DNA of 64,000 bases from Gammaproteobacteria bacterium (GCA_018815325.1 JAHIYE010000021.1:124001-188000); one strand, 5' to 3'. Positions 38,148-47,253 are shown, numbered from the stretch's first letter. Made by a program: numbers and translations. Notes: generated from the letters alone by a model not told the origin.

Positions 38148-39488
38148 ATGCGTCATCCCGACATCAACATGAACCACCAGTGGCTGCCGTTCACGCCCAA
38201 CCGCAGCTTCCAGCTTGACCCGCGGGTCTTGGTGGCAGCTGAGGGCATGCACTTCACCACGCACGATGGCAGGCAGGTGCTCGACGGCATTTCCAGCCTG
38301 TGGTGCGTGGGCGCAGGTCACAACCGTAAACCCATCAACGAGGCGATCAAGAGGCAGCTCGACACGCTGGACTACGCCACGGCCTTCCAGGCTAGCAATG
38401 ACAAGGCTTTCCAGGCTGCCGAGATGATTGCCGGCATGGCGCCGGGTGACCTGAACCGGGTGCTGTTCTGCAATTCGGGCTCGGAGGCGGCCGACACCGC
38501 CCTGAAGCTGGCGCTGGCTTATCACCGTGCGCGTGGTGAGGGGCACCGCAATGTGTTCATCGGCCGCGAGCGGGCCTACCACGGGGTCGGCTTCGGCGGC
38601 ATGAGCGTGGGGGGCATTCCGGCCAACCGCAAGGTGTTCGGCACGGCGCTGCTGCCACGGGTCGACCACCTGCGCTTTATCCACGACCCGGTGAACCATG
38701 CCTATTACAACGGCGAGGAGCCGGTGTGGGAAGAGGACATCCTGAGCGAGCTGGAGAGCCGCATCCTGCCGCTGCATGACCCGAGCAATATCGCTGCCGT
38801 GATCGTGGAGCCGGTGGCGGGCAGTGCGGGCTGGTATGTGCCGCCCAAGGGCTACCTGAAGCGCCTGCGCGAGATTTGCGACAAGCACGGCATTTTGCTG
38901 ATATTCGACGAAGTGATCACCGGCTTTGGCCGCCTGGGCGCGAACTTTGGGGCGACTTATTACGACGTGGTGCCCGACATGCTGACCTTTGCCAAGGCCG
39001 TGAGCAATGGCGTGATTCCGCTGGGCGGCGTGATCTGCCGTGATCACCTGTACGACGGCATGATGGCGGCCAACGAGAAGAACCCGCCGCATGCGATCGA
39101 GTTCTTCCACGGCTACACCTACTCGGGCCATCCGGTGGCCTGTGCCGCGGCGATAGCCACGCTGGAGCTGATGCGCGAGGAAGACCTGTTCACGCGGGCC
39201 GGGCAGATGGGCAAGATCCTGGGCGATGCCATGCACCGTGCATTCAAGGGCCTGCCCCATGTGGTGGGGATCCGTTCGATGGGGCTGGCGGGCGCGGTGG
39301 AACTGGCCGGTCTGCCCGGACTCGCGGGCAAGCGCGGCTACGAGGTGTTTCTGGATTGTTTCCACCGTGGCGTACTGGTACGCCCGGCGGGCGACAACCT
39401 GGTGCTGGCGCCGCCCTATATCGTGGAGAAGGCGCAGATCGAGCAGATGGTGGACACCCTGGCCGGGGCCATCAAGCGAGTCGTGTAA
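38148..39488 (+). CDS. Omega-aminotransferase, probably beta-alanine--pyruvate type
   Basis: 446-residue class-III aminotransferase (PLP, fold type I). Recognisable: LDGISSLWCVGAGHNR, CNSGSEAADTALKLALAYH, YHGVGFGGMSVGG, the Asp in LIFDEVITGFGRLG and Schiff-base Lys in MLTFAKAVSNGVIPLGGV. The sequence resembles beta-alanine--pyruvate transaminases, which degrade beta-alanine and other omega-amino acids. Monocistronic, divergent from the response regulator. Confidence 0.9.
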   Translation: MRHPDINMNHQWLPFTPNRSFQLDPRVLVAAEGMHFTTHDGRQVLDGISSLWCVGAGHNRKPINEAIKRQLDTLDYATAFQASNDKAFQAAEMIAGMAPGDLNRVLFCNSGSEAADTALKLALAYHRARGEGHRNVFIGRERAYHGVGFGGMSVGGIPANRKVFGTALLPRVDHLRFIHDPVNHAYYNGEEPVWEEDILSELESRILPLHDPSNIAAVIVEPVAGSAGWYVPPKGYLKRLREICDKHGILLIFDEVITGFGRLGANFGATYYDVVPDMLTFAKAVSNGVIPLGGVICRDHLYDGMMAANEKNPPHAIEFFHGYTYSGHPVACAAAIATLELMREEDLFTRAGQMGKILGDAMHRAFKGLPHVVGIRSMGLAGAVELAGLPGLAGKRGYEVFLDCFHRGVLVRPAGDNLVLAPPYIVEKAQIEQMVDTLAGAIKRVV

Positions 39489-39499
39489 CTGCGCGGGTT

Positions 39500-40171
39500 T
39501 TACAGCGCCTGGCGCCACATGCGCAGGGGCACACAGGTCTGCAGGCGCACCACGGCCTGCGCGGTCAGGGCCGGGTGCAACTCATGACCGACGCCCGTGG
39601 CGATGTCCAGCGTGGCGTCGGACTGCAGGTTCATCAGATGGGTAAAGGTTTCCTTCATCTGCTCAATCGGCGTCACCGCGTCCAGGCTGCCGTGGAACAG
39701 GTGCAGCGTGGTGCGGTCGGTGGGGCCACTGGGCAGGCTGGCATAACGGCCTGAGAAAGCCAGGATGCGGCCCACCATGCCGTCATGCGCTGCGCCGAGT
39801 TCCATCGCGAGTGTGGCGCCCTGTGAAAACCCGGCCAGCGCGAGGGTGTTCTCCTGCAGGCCAAAACGCGCCTGTTGCTGCTGCACCAGACGTTGCAGCA
39901 AGGGCAGGGCGGCTGCCACACGTTCGGCACGGTTTTCGTCGCTCAAGCCACGCAGGGAAAACCACTGCCGGTTACTGCCATCGCCGTCACAGGGCATGAA
40001 GCCCTCGGGGAGCAGGATGGCGGCTGCGGGAAAGGCGGTTTGCAGCGATGTGGCCAGCGGCAGCATGTCGGCAGCCCGGGCGCCAGCGCCGTGCAGCAGG
40101 ATGAACAGTTGGCGGGGCTCGCCCTCGGTGGGCAGGAGTTCGATCATGTCGGGTACAGGGGGGATGCTCAT
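39500..40171 (-). CDS. Carboxylesterase/phospholipase, YpfH-like alpha/beta hydrolase
   Basis: 223-residue hydrolase of the carboxylesterase/YpfH family with complete triad: LFILLHGAGARAADMLPLA (oxyanion), Ser in LAGFSQGATLAMEL, Asp in LFHGSLDAVTPIEQM and His in ATGVGHELHPAL. It would act on short-chain esters in the cytoplasm. ATG 40171 overlaps the stop of the ChaN-like gene (ATGA), showing coupled expression. Confidence 0.9.
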   Translation of the reverse strand: MSIPPVPDMIELLPTEGEPRQLFILLHGAGARAADMLPLATSLQTAFPAAAILLPEGFMPCDGDGSNRQWFSLRGLSDENRAERVAAALPLLQRLVQQQQARFGLQENTLALAGFSQGATLAMELGAAHDGMVGRILAFSGRYASLPSGPTDRTTLHLFHGSLDAVTPIEQMKETFTHLMNLQSDATLDIATGVGHELHPALTAQAVVRLQTCVPLRMWRQAL

Positions 40172-41061
40172 GGTGTCGTTGACGCAGGTTTCGTATCCAT
40201 GCGGTTTCTGAATTCCGTGCAATGGTCTTTCTCTGGGGCGGGCTGGGCGGGCCAGATATCGTCAAAGCTGGCGATGGTCTCGCTGTATATGGTCTCGCCG
40301 GTGGTGGGCGCAGGCTGCGCCTGCAGACCAATCGATTTGATCCTGAGGTCTTCGGGCAGGTGCTGTGGCACGCCCAGCTTGCGATCCACATGGCCGCTGC
40401 CGGCCAGCAGCAGCACGGTCTTGCCGGGGGTGCGCAGGCGGCTCAGGGTGTTGGCCATGGATTGATCGCGTGCAATCTGGATGCGCGTCATCGGCCTGAT
40501 CTGGCTCTCCGGCAGCAGGCCACAATGGCCCAGGCGGATCAGTTGCTGCTGGGCCTTGAGAGCCGGCCCACTCAGCTGCATGTCGTACTGTGTGTCTTCC
40601 ATCGCGATGCGCACCTGCGCGCGCGGCAGGTTGGCGCCGGCCACGCGCACACCGGCACGCACGGCGGTCATGATGGACGGGCCATAGGCTTGCCAGGGCC
40701 AGGCACGCTCGTTCCACTGCAGGGCCGCGCGCACCTGTTCTTCGCTCGCGTCGGCCGGCAGCCCGGTGGTGGTGGTGCCGGCATCGGCCATTTCTACCGC
40801 CAGTGCGGCTAGCGCACCGCGTGCCACCAGTGCCTGCACGGTCTCACGCTCGATGCGGTGGTGGTCGGGGGCATCGTGCTGCTCGCCCAGTAGAATCGCG
40901 TCGACTGGCAGCAGCGCGGTGACTCGCTTGTCGATGTCGCCGTTGCCCCCTGCTGCTGGCACGGCACAAGCCGACACAATGGCCGCTGCACCGAGGACTC
41001 CCAACAGGGTACGGAGCTGGGCGCGCGTGGTGGCCGTCGGGTTGTGCTGACATCTGTGCAT
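40168..41061 (-). CDS. ChaN-family haem-binding-like lipoprotein
   Basis: 297 residues. Lipobox VSAC (about residue 32), then a ChaN domain with ILLGEQHDAPDHHRIE, LAVEMADAG, RAWPWQAYGPSIMTAV and LLLAGSGHVDRKLGVP. ChaN of Campylobacter binds haem as a dimer and is thought to aid iron uptake; here it is an envelope lipoprotein of uncertain function. It is divergent from the AbrB-type transporter gene and coupled to the esterase gene. Confidence 0.85.
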   Translation of the reverse strand: MHRCQHNPTATTRAQLRTLLGVLGAAAIVSACAVPAAGGNGDIDKRVTALLPVDAILLGEQHDAPDHHRIERETVQALVARGALAALAVEMADAGTTTTGLPADASEEQVRAALQWNERAWPWQAYGPSIMTAVRAGVRVAGANLPRAQVRIAMEDTQYDMQLSGPALKAQQQLIRLGHCGLLPESQIRPMTRIQIARDQSMANTLSRLRTPGKTVLLLAGSGHVDRKLGVPQHLPEDLRIKSIGLQAQPAPTTGETIYSETIASFDDIWPAQPAPEKDHCTEFRNRMDTKPASTTP

Positions 41062-41093
41062 CGGGCAATATTAGCGTTCTTTTGTATTGCGCC

Positions 41094-42152
41094 ATGCGTC
41101 AGAAATTTCACTTTCGTGCTGCCCTCACCCTGTTGCTGGCGCTGGCTGCCGCCAGCCTTTGCGTCTGGCTGCGCACACCGCTGCCCTGGCTCATCGGGCC
41201 GCTGTTGTCGGTCGCCGTGGCTACCATGCTGCGGGCGCGCACCGAGAGTTCGACCCCGCTGCGCAATCTGGGGCAATGCACGATTGGTGCCGCACTGGGC
41301 TTGTACTTCACCGCCGAGATCACCGCCATGGTGGTCAGCCTGTGGTGGGCCATCCTGATCTGCATCGCCTGGGCCATGTTCATCGGCATCGGGTTTGGTC
41401 TGTGGCTGCAGCGCCTGCATGGCCAGCGCATGCCGGACCTGCCGCGTGCCACCACCTATTTCGCGGGCTGTCTGGGCGGCGCTTCCGAGATGACCCTGCT
41501 GGCCGAACGTCACCATGCCCGCACCGATCTGGTGGCCGCAGCGCACAGCATGCGGCTCGTGATCGTGACGGTGCTGATCCCGTTTGCCGTGCAGTTCAGC
41601 GGGCTGCATGGCATTGATGTGTTGCGTACAGGGCCACAGGCTGTGCATTGGCCGGGCTTGATGGGTCTGCTGCTGGCCGCAGGCGCCGGGGCCTGGCTCA
41701 TGGCCCGGCTGCAGCGGCCCAATCCCTGGTTCATCGGGCCCTTGCTGGTGGCCATGGCCCTGACCATGGCTGGCGTCTCGCTCTCCACCATTCCGCGCGA
41801 GATATCCAACGCCGCGCAGTTGCTGATTGGCATCAGCCTGGGGGTGCGTTTCACGCCGGCCTTTGTGCATACCGCACCGCGCTGGCTGGCCACGGTGGCG
41901 CTGGGCTCGGTGGTGATGATTGGCATGAGTGCCGGTTTTGCCTGGGTGCTGGCCTGGGTCACCGGCCTGCATCCGGTCACGCTGGGGCTGGCCACGGCGC
42001 CGGGTGGCATTGCCGAAATGTCGATCACGGCCAAGGTGTTGCAACTGGGCGCACCCATGGTGACGGCGTTTCAGGTGTGCCGCTTGATTGCCGTGCTGAT
42101 GCTGGTGGAGCCGGTGTACCGACGGTATTTCGTCAAGCCGGCGATAGCCTGA
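41094..42152 (+). CDS. AbrB-family membrane protein (putative transporter)
   Basis: 352 residues with about ten hydrophobic segments in two related halves; each half begins with the pattern PWLIGPLL / PWFIGPLL, the AbrB (AmoR-like) duplication. The second half contains GLATAPGGIAEMSITAKVLQ, a conserved polar loop. The family is a poorly characterised inner-membrane group (Pfam AbrB), unrelated to the AbrB DNA-binding regulator. ATG 41094 is preferred over TTG 41082. Confidence 0.85.
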   Translation: MRQKFHFRAALTLLLALAAASLCVWLRTPLPWLIGPLLSVAVATMLRARTESSTPLRNLGQCTIGAALGLYFTAEITAMVVSLWWAILICIAWAMFIGIGFGLWLQRLHGQRMPDLPRATTYFAGCLGGASEMTLLAERHHARTDLVAAAHSMRLVIVTVLIPFAVQFSGLHGIDVLRTGPQAVHWPGLMGLLLAAGAGAWLMARLQRPNPWFIGPLLVAMALTMAGVSLSTIPREISNAAQLLIGISLGVRFTPAFVHTAPRWLATVALGSVVMIGMSAGFAWVLAWVTGLHPVTLGLATAPGGIAEMSITAKVLQLGAPMVTAFQVCRLIAVLMLVEPVYRRYFVKPAIA

Positions 42153-42190
42153 GGCAACGCAGTGGGTTCAGTTGCGCGGTTTTCGCGTGC

Positions 42191-42505
42191 TCAGTGCACA
42201 ACCACCGGGTTCTGGGCGAGTTCGGCGTACTGGTCGAGCGTGGCCTCGACCTCTTCCTGTGTGGGTTCATTGCGCTGCCAGGCCAGCAGGTGGCGCTGGA
42301 ACAGTTCGGCCCAGGAGCCGTCGAGATAGACCTCCTTGCCCGAACGCTTGTCGACGATTTCGAAGCCATGCCGAGGCATGGTGGGCAACTCGACCTCCTG
42401 CACGCCCTGTTCTGCGGCCACAGCAAGGTCTGCCGCATTCGCGGCCCAAGACTCGGCCTGCAGGTGCAGTACCGAGAATGACTCCGAGTCGTAAAGCATG
42501 TTCAT
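42191..42505 (-). CDS. DUF3567 family protein
   Basis: 104-residue cytoplasmic protein with the DUF3567 pattern MNMLYDSESFSVLHL, HGFEIVDKRSGKEVYLDGSWAELFQ, and C-terminal AELAQNPVVVH. The family is confined to Betaproteobacteria and its role is unknown. The start may be ATG 42505 or 42499. It has a strong link to Burkholderiales as taxonomic evidence. Confidence 0.8.
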   Translation of the reverse strand: MNMLYDSESFSVLHLQAESWAANAADLAVAAEQGVQEVELPTMPRHGFEIVDKRSGKEVYLDGSWAELFQRHLLAWQRNEPTQEEVEATLDQYAELAQNPVVVH

Positions 42506-42564
42506 GTTGTGAATTCCGTAAAGGTCATGTGCTGTTGTAGCAGATGGCATCAAGTCAGGTGATT

Positions 42565-43671
42565 TCAAGGGCTTTCGTTGCTGCGCCACTGCTGGTCGAC
42601 AAAGTCGCCATTGGTCTGGCTCAGCAGGATGCGCACGGGCATGAAGTCCAGTGCGGGCGCCAGCCACAGCTCGAGTTTCTGGTCGTAATCCTGCCGGGGC
42701 AGGCGGGTGAGCTTCACCGCTGTTTGTGCGCCACCGGGCAACTGTAGCGTTTCTTCCGGCCCCACACCAAAAGCCCAGGAGTCGGCCTCGCGTGCGCTGA
42801 CGGTGGGCAGCGTGATGGTGGTGCCGGGTGGGAACCTGCCCGGATTGCCTGCCAGCATCGCACCAAGCTGCATGAAGACGCTGAGCCGGTCCTGTGCGCC
42901 TTCCTGCAACGGCGCCTCGGGGGTGTTGGCGCTGAAGACGATCTTGCCCTTGTCGCGCACAAAGTGGGCGGCCTGCTCGCTGCGGCTTTTGTCGCCAAAG
43001 CGCAGGGGCTCCAGGCCTTGGGCGCCGAGCTGGCCGGTGCTGGTCTGTACACGCGAGCCCAGCAGGAAGGCACTGATTTCCAGCCGTGCGTCGTAGTGGC
43101 CGCCATCGTGCTGCCAGAGCAACTCGCCGCCAGCGCTGTAGTTGAAGCCCTTGACCTGGCCTGCAATGGTGTACTTCAGGCGCATCGGCGGGGGAATGCG
43201 GTAGGTCAGGCTGGGTGCGCTGGCCTTGGGCTCGGTCGGCGATGGCGAAGCCACGGCCACCGTGTCGGTCGTGTCGGCTACGTCGGTCGCCGCCACTGCT
43301 TCGTCAGCTGCCGGCGTTGGCACAGGTGTGCTGTCGGGGGTGTCGACTGCTATTGAATTAATAGCTTCTTGCGTATATTCAATGGGGGCTGGAGCCTGAT
43401 TTTGTTCTGTTTTTGGCGTGCTGGGGCGAGGCCGGGGGGCAAGCGGGCGAACGACCGGTGGCGAGGCCTGTGCGACCACCGGTTTGAGTGGCGCCTGCAC
43501 CGGGGCTGGCGCTCGCTCGATCAGACGCGTGCTGAAGGGCGCTGGGCCTGCAGGTGGCTTGCCGGGCCGGTCGAGGTCTGCCTCGCTCAGCAACAGCAGG
43601 TGTGCGAGCAGCACCACCGCGACGATGAGTGCAAGGGGTTTCAGTGGAATGGCAGGAGACGACTTGACCAT
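42565..43671 (-). CDS. DUF3108 domain protein with proline-rich linker
   Basis: 368 residues: N-terminal membrane segment (about 11-29), a long Pro/Ala-rich periplasmic linker (about 40-155) and a DUF3108 beta-rich domain (about 160-365: RLKYTIAGQVKGFNYSAGGE, HDGGHYDARLEISAF, TYDQKLELWLAPALDFMPVRI-like end). The layout resembles a TonB-like anchor with a soluble domain in the periplasm. Function unknown, perhaps envelope assembly. A copy of the dispersed palindrome (43349-43365) is read within the linker (EAINSIAV). Confidence 0.75.
   Translation of the reverse strand: MVKSSPAIPLKPLALIVAVVLLAHLLLLSEADLDRPGKPPAGPAPFSTRLIERAPAPVQAPLKPVVAQASPPVVRPLAPRPRPSTPKTEQNQAPAPIEYTQEAINSIAVDTPDSTPVPTPAADEAVAATDVADTTDTVAVASPSPTEPKASAPSLTYRIPPPMRLKYTIAGQVKGFNYSAGGELLWQHDGGHYDARLEISAFLLGSRVQTSTGQLGAQGLEPLRFGDKSRSEQAAHFVRDKGKIVFSANTPEAPLQEGAQDRLSVFMQLGAMLAGNPGRFPPGTTITLPTVSAREADSWAFGVGPEETLQLPGGAQTAVKLTRLPRQDYDQKLELWLAPALDFMPVRILLSQTNGDFVDQQWRSNESP
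43349..43365. repeat. Dispersed AT-rich palindrome, copy 4 (inside DUF3108 gene)
   Basis: GCTATTGAATTAATAGC, with arms GCTAT/ATAGC, read in frame in the variable proline-rich linker. Confidence 0.75.
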
Positions 43672-43791
43672 GTGGACTAGAATTTTGCCAGTACCGTGAG
43701 TTCAATGCAGTGTATCAAGCGACGCTTGGCGCGCGCGACAGCATGTGCATGGCTCCTGCGGTGGTTTACCTCTTCCAGCGAAAAATTCCAG

Positions 43792-44781
43792 ATGAAACTT
43801 GCCACCTACAAAGACGGCTCGCGTGACGGGCAACTCGTCGTCGTGTCACGCGACCTCAGCAGCGCACACTATGCCAGCGGCATTGCCGACCGGCTGCAGC
43901 AGGTGCTTGATGACTGGAATTTCATGTCGCCGCAGCTGCAGGACCTGTACGACAGCCTCAACCAGGGCAAGTCCCGGCATGCCTTCAGCTTTGACCCGGC
44001 ACAGTGCATGGCGCCGCTGCCGCGTGCTTACCAGTGGGCGGATGGTTCGGCCTACATCAACCATGTGGAGCTGGTACGCAAGGCGCGCAACTCGGAAGTG
44101 CCGGCGAGCTTTTATACCGACCCGCTGATGTACCAGGGCGGCAGCGATGACCTGCTGGGCCCGTGTGACGATGTGGTGTGCGTGAGCGAGGAGCACGGCA
44201 TCGACTTCGAGGCCGAACTGGCCGTGGTCACCGGCGACGTGCCCATGGGCTGCACGCCCGAGCGTGCGCTCGATGGCATTCGTCTCGTGATGCTGGCCAA
44301 CGACGTGAGCCTGCGCAACCTCATCCCCGATGAACTTGCCAAGGGGTTCGGCTTTGTGCAGAGCAAGCCGGCCACGGCGTTCAGCCCGGTGGCGGTCACG
44401 CTGGATGAGTTGGGTGAGGCCTGGGACAAGGGCCGCGTGCATCTTACCGTGCAATCCACCTGGAATGGCCGCCGGGTTGGCATGTGCGAGGCGGGCCCGG
44501 AGATGACCTTCCACTTTGGCCAGCTGATTGCGCATCTGTGCAAGACGCGCAGGGTACGGGCGGGTTCCATCGTCGGCTCAGGCACCGTGAGCAACAAGGA
44601 CTGGAGCCATGGCTACAGCTGCATCGCCGAGAAGCGTGCGATCGAGACCATCCAGGACGGCAAGCCCTCCACCGCGTTCATGAAGTTCGGCGACCGCATC
44701 CGGATTGAGGTCAAGGGCAAGGACGGCCAGAGCCTGTTTGGCGCCATCGAGCAGGAGATGGTGTCGCTGGCCGACCAGTAA
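43792..44781 (+). CDS. Fumarylacetoacetate hydrolase-family protein (long form)
   Basis: 329-residue FAH-family enzyme that hydrolyses or isomerises acylpyruvate-like compounds. The active-site acidic cluster lies in IDFEAELAVVTGDVPMG (ExE) followed by VMLANDVSLRNL (Asp) and the GTVSNKDWSHGYSCIAEKRAIE end. The length and N-terminal extension match the bacterial fumarylacetoacetate hydrolase-like group of aromatic/tyrosine catabolism. ATG 43792 is chosen; the upstream frame would add 32 residues without family match. No tyrosine pathway genes are adjacent. Confidence 0.88.
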   Translation: MKLATYKDGSRDGQLVVVSRDLSSAHYASGIADRLQQVLDDWNFMSPQLQDLYDSLNQGKSRHAFSFDPAQCMAPLPRAYQWADGSAYINHVELVRKARNSEVPASFYTDPLMYQGGSDDLLGPCDDVVCVSEEHGIDFEAELAVVTGDVPMGCTPERALDGIRLVMLANDVSLRNLIPDELAKGFGFVQSKPATAFSPVAVTLDELGEAWDKGRVHLTVQSTWNGRRVGMCEAGPEMTFHFGQLIAHLCKTRRVRAGSIVGSGTVSNKDWSHGYSCIAEKRAIETIQDGKPSTAFMKFGDRIRIEVKGKDGQSLFGAIEQEMVSLADQ

Positions 44782-44782
44782 A

Positions 44783-44805
44783 AAGCAGGGCCTGTCGCCC
44801 TGCTT
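44783..44805. terminator. Terminator hairpin after the FAH gene
   Basis: AAGCAGGGC, loop CTGTC, GCCCTGCTT: a 9-bp stem right after the stop and before the convergent gene's stop at 44824, with A's on the left and weak T's on the right. Likely a shared terminator. Confidence 0.7.
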
Positions 44806-44823
44806 GTCCGGAGTCGAAAGGGT

Positions 44824-45273
44824 TCAGCCCAGCGACGGATCGCCCTGCATCTTGTCGTGCTTGAGGAAGTACTGGCGGGCCATGGCCACGAGTTGCGGGT
44901 CGGTCGGGTGGTCCGTCGTCACGACGCCAACGATAGCCTTGTCGATGTCCTTGTCGTGGTGCTGGCAATGGGCGCGGAATTCGTCCTTGCCCTGGGCCGG
45001 GCCGGTCAGCAGCACTTCGTGCACACCAGCGAGTGCGCGGGCCACCTCATGGTAGAAGTTGTCATCGGAGGTGCTGTGGCCGCCTTTGGGCGAATGGCCG
45101 CCACTGGTCTTGTCGCCGCGACCATGCATCTCGCGGTGCGAGCCGACATGCCCGCCAGTGGATTTGTGGTGGCTGCGTGACTTGATCTTGCGTGCCTCCA
45201 TGTGCTCACGGTCAAACATGATGACGTGGGCTTCGGATCGGTCGATCCAGACGATGGCGTGGTAAGTGGACAT
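44824..45273 (-). CDS. eRF1/Pelota domain-1-like protein with His-rich insert
   Basis: 149 residues. The first part (YHAIVWIDRSEAHVIMFDRE) and the last (VLLTGPAQGKDEFRAHCQHHDKDID...GVVTTDHPTDPQLVAMARQYF) resemble the eRF1-domain-like proteins annotated as host attachment or translational machinery proteins. Between them lies a His/Gly/Ser-rich stretch (about 32-68, SRSHHKSTGGHVGSHREMHG and following, with about ten histidines) that could bind metal. Function is not known. It follows the DksA-like gene by 41 bases on the same strand and probably shares its promoter with an FNR-like box. Confidence 0.7.
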   Translation of the reverse strand: MSTYHAIVWIDRSEAHVIMFDREHMEARKIKSRSHHKSTGGHVGSHREMHGRGDKTSGGHSPKGGHSTSDDNFYHEVARALAGVHEVLLTGPAQGKDEFRAHCQHHDKDIDKAIVGVVTTDHPTDPQLVAMARQYFLKHDKMQGDPSLG

Positions 45274-45314
45274 ATGTTTTTTCCCAAGTGTGTGAAGTGG
45301 TGATCTAAAGCAGC

Positions 45315-45695
45315 TCAGGCGCTGGCTTGTGTGCCGTGGCTGTGCTCGTGTGCATCCTGGCAGGTGATGCAGCGGGGGGCCTCGGGCGCGGCATGCAGCC
45401 GGGGTCCCGGAATGTCGACGCCACAGTCAATGCACTGGCCGTAAACATCGTCCTCGATGCGCTTGAGTGCCGCGTCGATGGCGACCAGTTCGGACATCTC
45501 ACGCGCATCCAGCGCCAGCTCAAGCTCGCGCTCGGTGGCAACCTGGGCCCGGGAATCCTCGGGCTTACCGAAATGCTCGGCCGATGCTTCGGCACGACCT
45601 ACTGCCCCTCCGCGCAGGCTGGCGAGCTGGGCCAGCAGGCCGGCACGTTGCTCCAGCAGCTGTTTTTTGAAGGGGGCCGTGAGATGTTTGTCCAT
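45315..45695 (-). CDS. TraR/DksA-type zinc-finger protein
   Basis: 126 residues from ATG 45695, which has AAGGAGC upstream; ATG 45719 would add eight residues. It has a helical N-terminal hairpin, then a C4 zinc finger CIDC-x17-CITC and a His-containing tail. DksA-like proteins bind RNA polymerase at the secondary channel with ppGpp; this short form lacks the DxxDxA tip motif (the hairpin tip reads LALDARE), so it is probably not the housekeeping DksA. Followed by the eRF1-like gene; an FNR-type site lies 58 bases upstream. Confidence 0.8.
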   Translation of the reverse strand: MDKHLTAPFKKQLLEQRAGLLAQLASLRGGAVGRAEASAEHFGKPEDSRAQVATERELELALDAREMSELVAIDAALKRIEDDVYGQCIDCGVDIPGPRLHAAPEAPRCITCQDAHEHSHGTQASA

Positions 45696-45753
45696 GGTCG
45701 ATAAGCTCCTTGTATCCATATGCTCATCATGCGCGTCCCCGCTTCAATAAGTT

Positions 45754-45767
45754 TTGACGCATATCAA
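45754..45767. promoter_or_regulatory. FNR/ANR-type site upstream of the DksA-like gene
   Basis: TTGAC-GCAT-ATCAA differs from the FNR consensus TTGATnnnnATCAA in one base. It lies in the divergent gap between the DksA-like gene (start 45695, leftward) and the enoyl-CoA hydratase gene (start 45842, rightward). Confidence 0.65.
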
Positions 45768-45841
45768 GGCTTGGGCATATGAGCAGCCCCGGCAAAGAGG
45801 AGGAAAATTGAAACCATTTACCAGAGACAGGAGAAAGCTGC

Positions 45842-46636
45842 ATGGACTTCACACGTTATGAAACACTCTCCATCACCCGCCGCGGCGTGGATGATGCCGT
45901 GCTGGACATCAAGATGAAGGCCGCCAATGGCAAGCTGCCCACGGCGGGTCATGAGGGCCACAGGGAGCTGGCCGAGATCTGGCGTGATGTGGGTGCCGAT
46001 GATTCGGTGCGCTGCGCTGTGTTGCGTGGCGAAGGCATGGGGTTTTCGGGCGGCGGTGACCTGACTCTTGTGCAGGACATGGCCAATGACTTTGAGGTCC
46101 GCACGCGCGTCTGGAAAGAGGCACGTGATCTGGTCTACAACGTCATCAATTGCGACAAACCCATCGTGAGTGCGATGCACGGCCCAGCCGTGGGCGCGGG
46201 ACTGGTGGCTGGACTGCTGGCCGACATCTCGATTGCCAGCAAGAACGCCAAGATCGTCGATGGCCACACCCGTCTGGGCGTGGCAGCGGGGGACCATGCA
46301 GCCATCGTCTGGCCTCTCTTGTGCAGCATGGCCAAGGCCAAGTACTACCTGTTGTTGTGTGAGCCCATCAGCGGCGAGGAGGCCGAGCGCATCGGCCTGG
46401 TGTCACTCGCGGTGGACCAGGACGAGCTGCTGCCGCGCGCCTATGAACTGGCCGACCGCCTGGCGCTGGGCAGCCAGAGCGCGATCCGCTGGACCAAGTA
46501 CGCACTCAACAACTGGCTGCGTCAGGCCGGGCCGGCATTCGATGCCTCGCTGGCGCTGGAGTTCATGGGCTTTGGCGGGCCCGATGTGCTTGAGGGCATG
46601 GCCGCCCTGCGCGAGAAGCGCGCGCCGAAGTTCTGA
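45842..46636 (+). CDS. Enoyl-CoA hydratase/isomerase family protein
   Basis: 264-residue crotonase-fold protein. The oxyanion-hole segments [15 protein letters not shown] and [21 protein letters not shown] are present; the residue usually Glu in the second catalytic loop is in [18 protein letters not shown], where Asp/His occur instead, a feature of several degradative family members. Likely in fatty- or aromatic-acid CoA metabolism. The start has GGAG upstream. It stands between the FNR-like site and the marC gene, which converges. Confidence 0.85.
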   Translation: MDFTRYETLSITRRGVDDAVLDIKMKAANGKLPTAGHEGHRELAEIWRDVGADDSVRCAVLRGEGMGFSGGGDLTLVQDMANDFEVRTRVWKEARDLVYNVINCDKPIVSAMHGPAVGAGLVAGLLADISIASKNAKIVDGHTRLGVAAGDHAAIVWPLLCSMAKAKYYLLLCEPISGEEAERIGLVSLAVDQDELLPRAYELADRLALGSQSAIRWTKYALNNWLRQAGPAFDASLALEFMGFGGPDVLEGMAALREKRAPKF

Positions 46637-46659
46637 ACCTGCGCGTCGCTGGCTGCGGA

Positions 46660-47253
46660 TCAGAGCTGGCCGGCGAACAGCTTGATGCCGCGCAGCAGCA
46701 TCTCGACCGAGATGGCGACCAGGATCAGGCCCATGAGCCGCTCGAAGGCCATCACCACGCTGTCGCCCACGAGGCGCTGGATGCGCTCGGCCAGCAGCAG
46801 CACGATGGCACACACGGCCATGGTCACGCTCAGTGCGGCCACCCATTCCATGCGCCGCTCGGGTGCCTGGGACACCAGCAGCAGCACGGTGGCCAGTGCG
46901 GAGGGACCGGCCAGGGCCGGGATGGCCAGCGGCACGATCAGGGGTTCGCGGGGGGCTTCGATCGCATCGGCCGTCGGCGACGGGAAAATCATGCGCAGTG
47001 CAATCAGGAACAGGATGACCGCGCCGGCAATCTGCAGTGACAGCTCGCTGAGGTTCATCACACGCAGGAAGCCGTCACCCACGAACATGAAGGCCAGCAG
47101 CAGCACGAAGGCGATCAGCACCTCGCGCAGGATCACGCGGGGCCGGCGCTCTGGCGGGACGTGACGCAGCGCGTTGGCGAACAGCGGGATATTGCCCAGC
47201 GGGTCGGTGATGAGCAGCAGCAAAATCGTGGCCGTGACAAAGGTGTAGTTCAT
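46660..47253 (-). CDS. MarC-family integral membrane protein (UPF0056)
   Basis: 197-residue protein with six membrane segments and the MarC pattern LLLITDPLGNIPLFANAL, GAVILFLIALRMIFP and AIPALAGPSALATVLLL. Despite the name, the family is not shown to cause multiple antibiotic resistance; role unknown. ATG 47253 begins at the first membrane segment; upstream in-frame starts give a non-conserved tail. Confidence 0.88.
   Translation of the reverse strand: MNYTFVTATILLLLITDPLGNIPLFANALRHVPPERRPRVILREVLIAFVLLLAFMFVGDGFLRVMNLSELSLQIAGAVILFLIALRMIFPSPTADAIEAPREPLIVPLAIPALAGPSALATVLLLVSQAPERRMEWVAALSVTMAVCAIVLLLAERIQRLVGDSVVMAFERLMGLILVAISVEMLLRGIKLFAGQL

Noticed and set aside
38121-39518. Long open frames on the opposite strand, for example 465 codons here and 683 codons at 53638-55689
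   Set aside because: They lie antisense to well-supported genes (omega-aminotransferase, GGDEF-EAL) in GC-rich DNA where such shadow frames are common; their products show no family signature.
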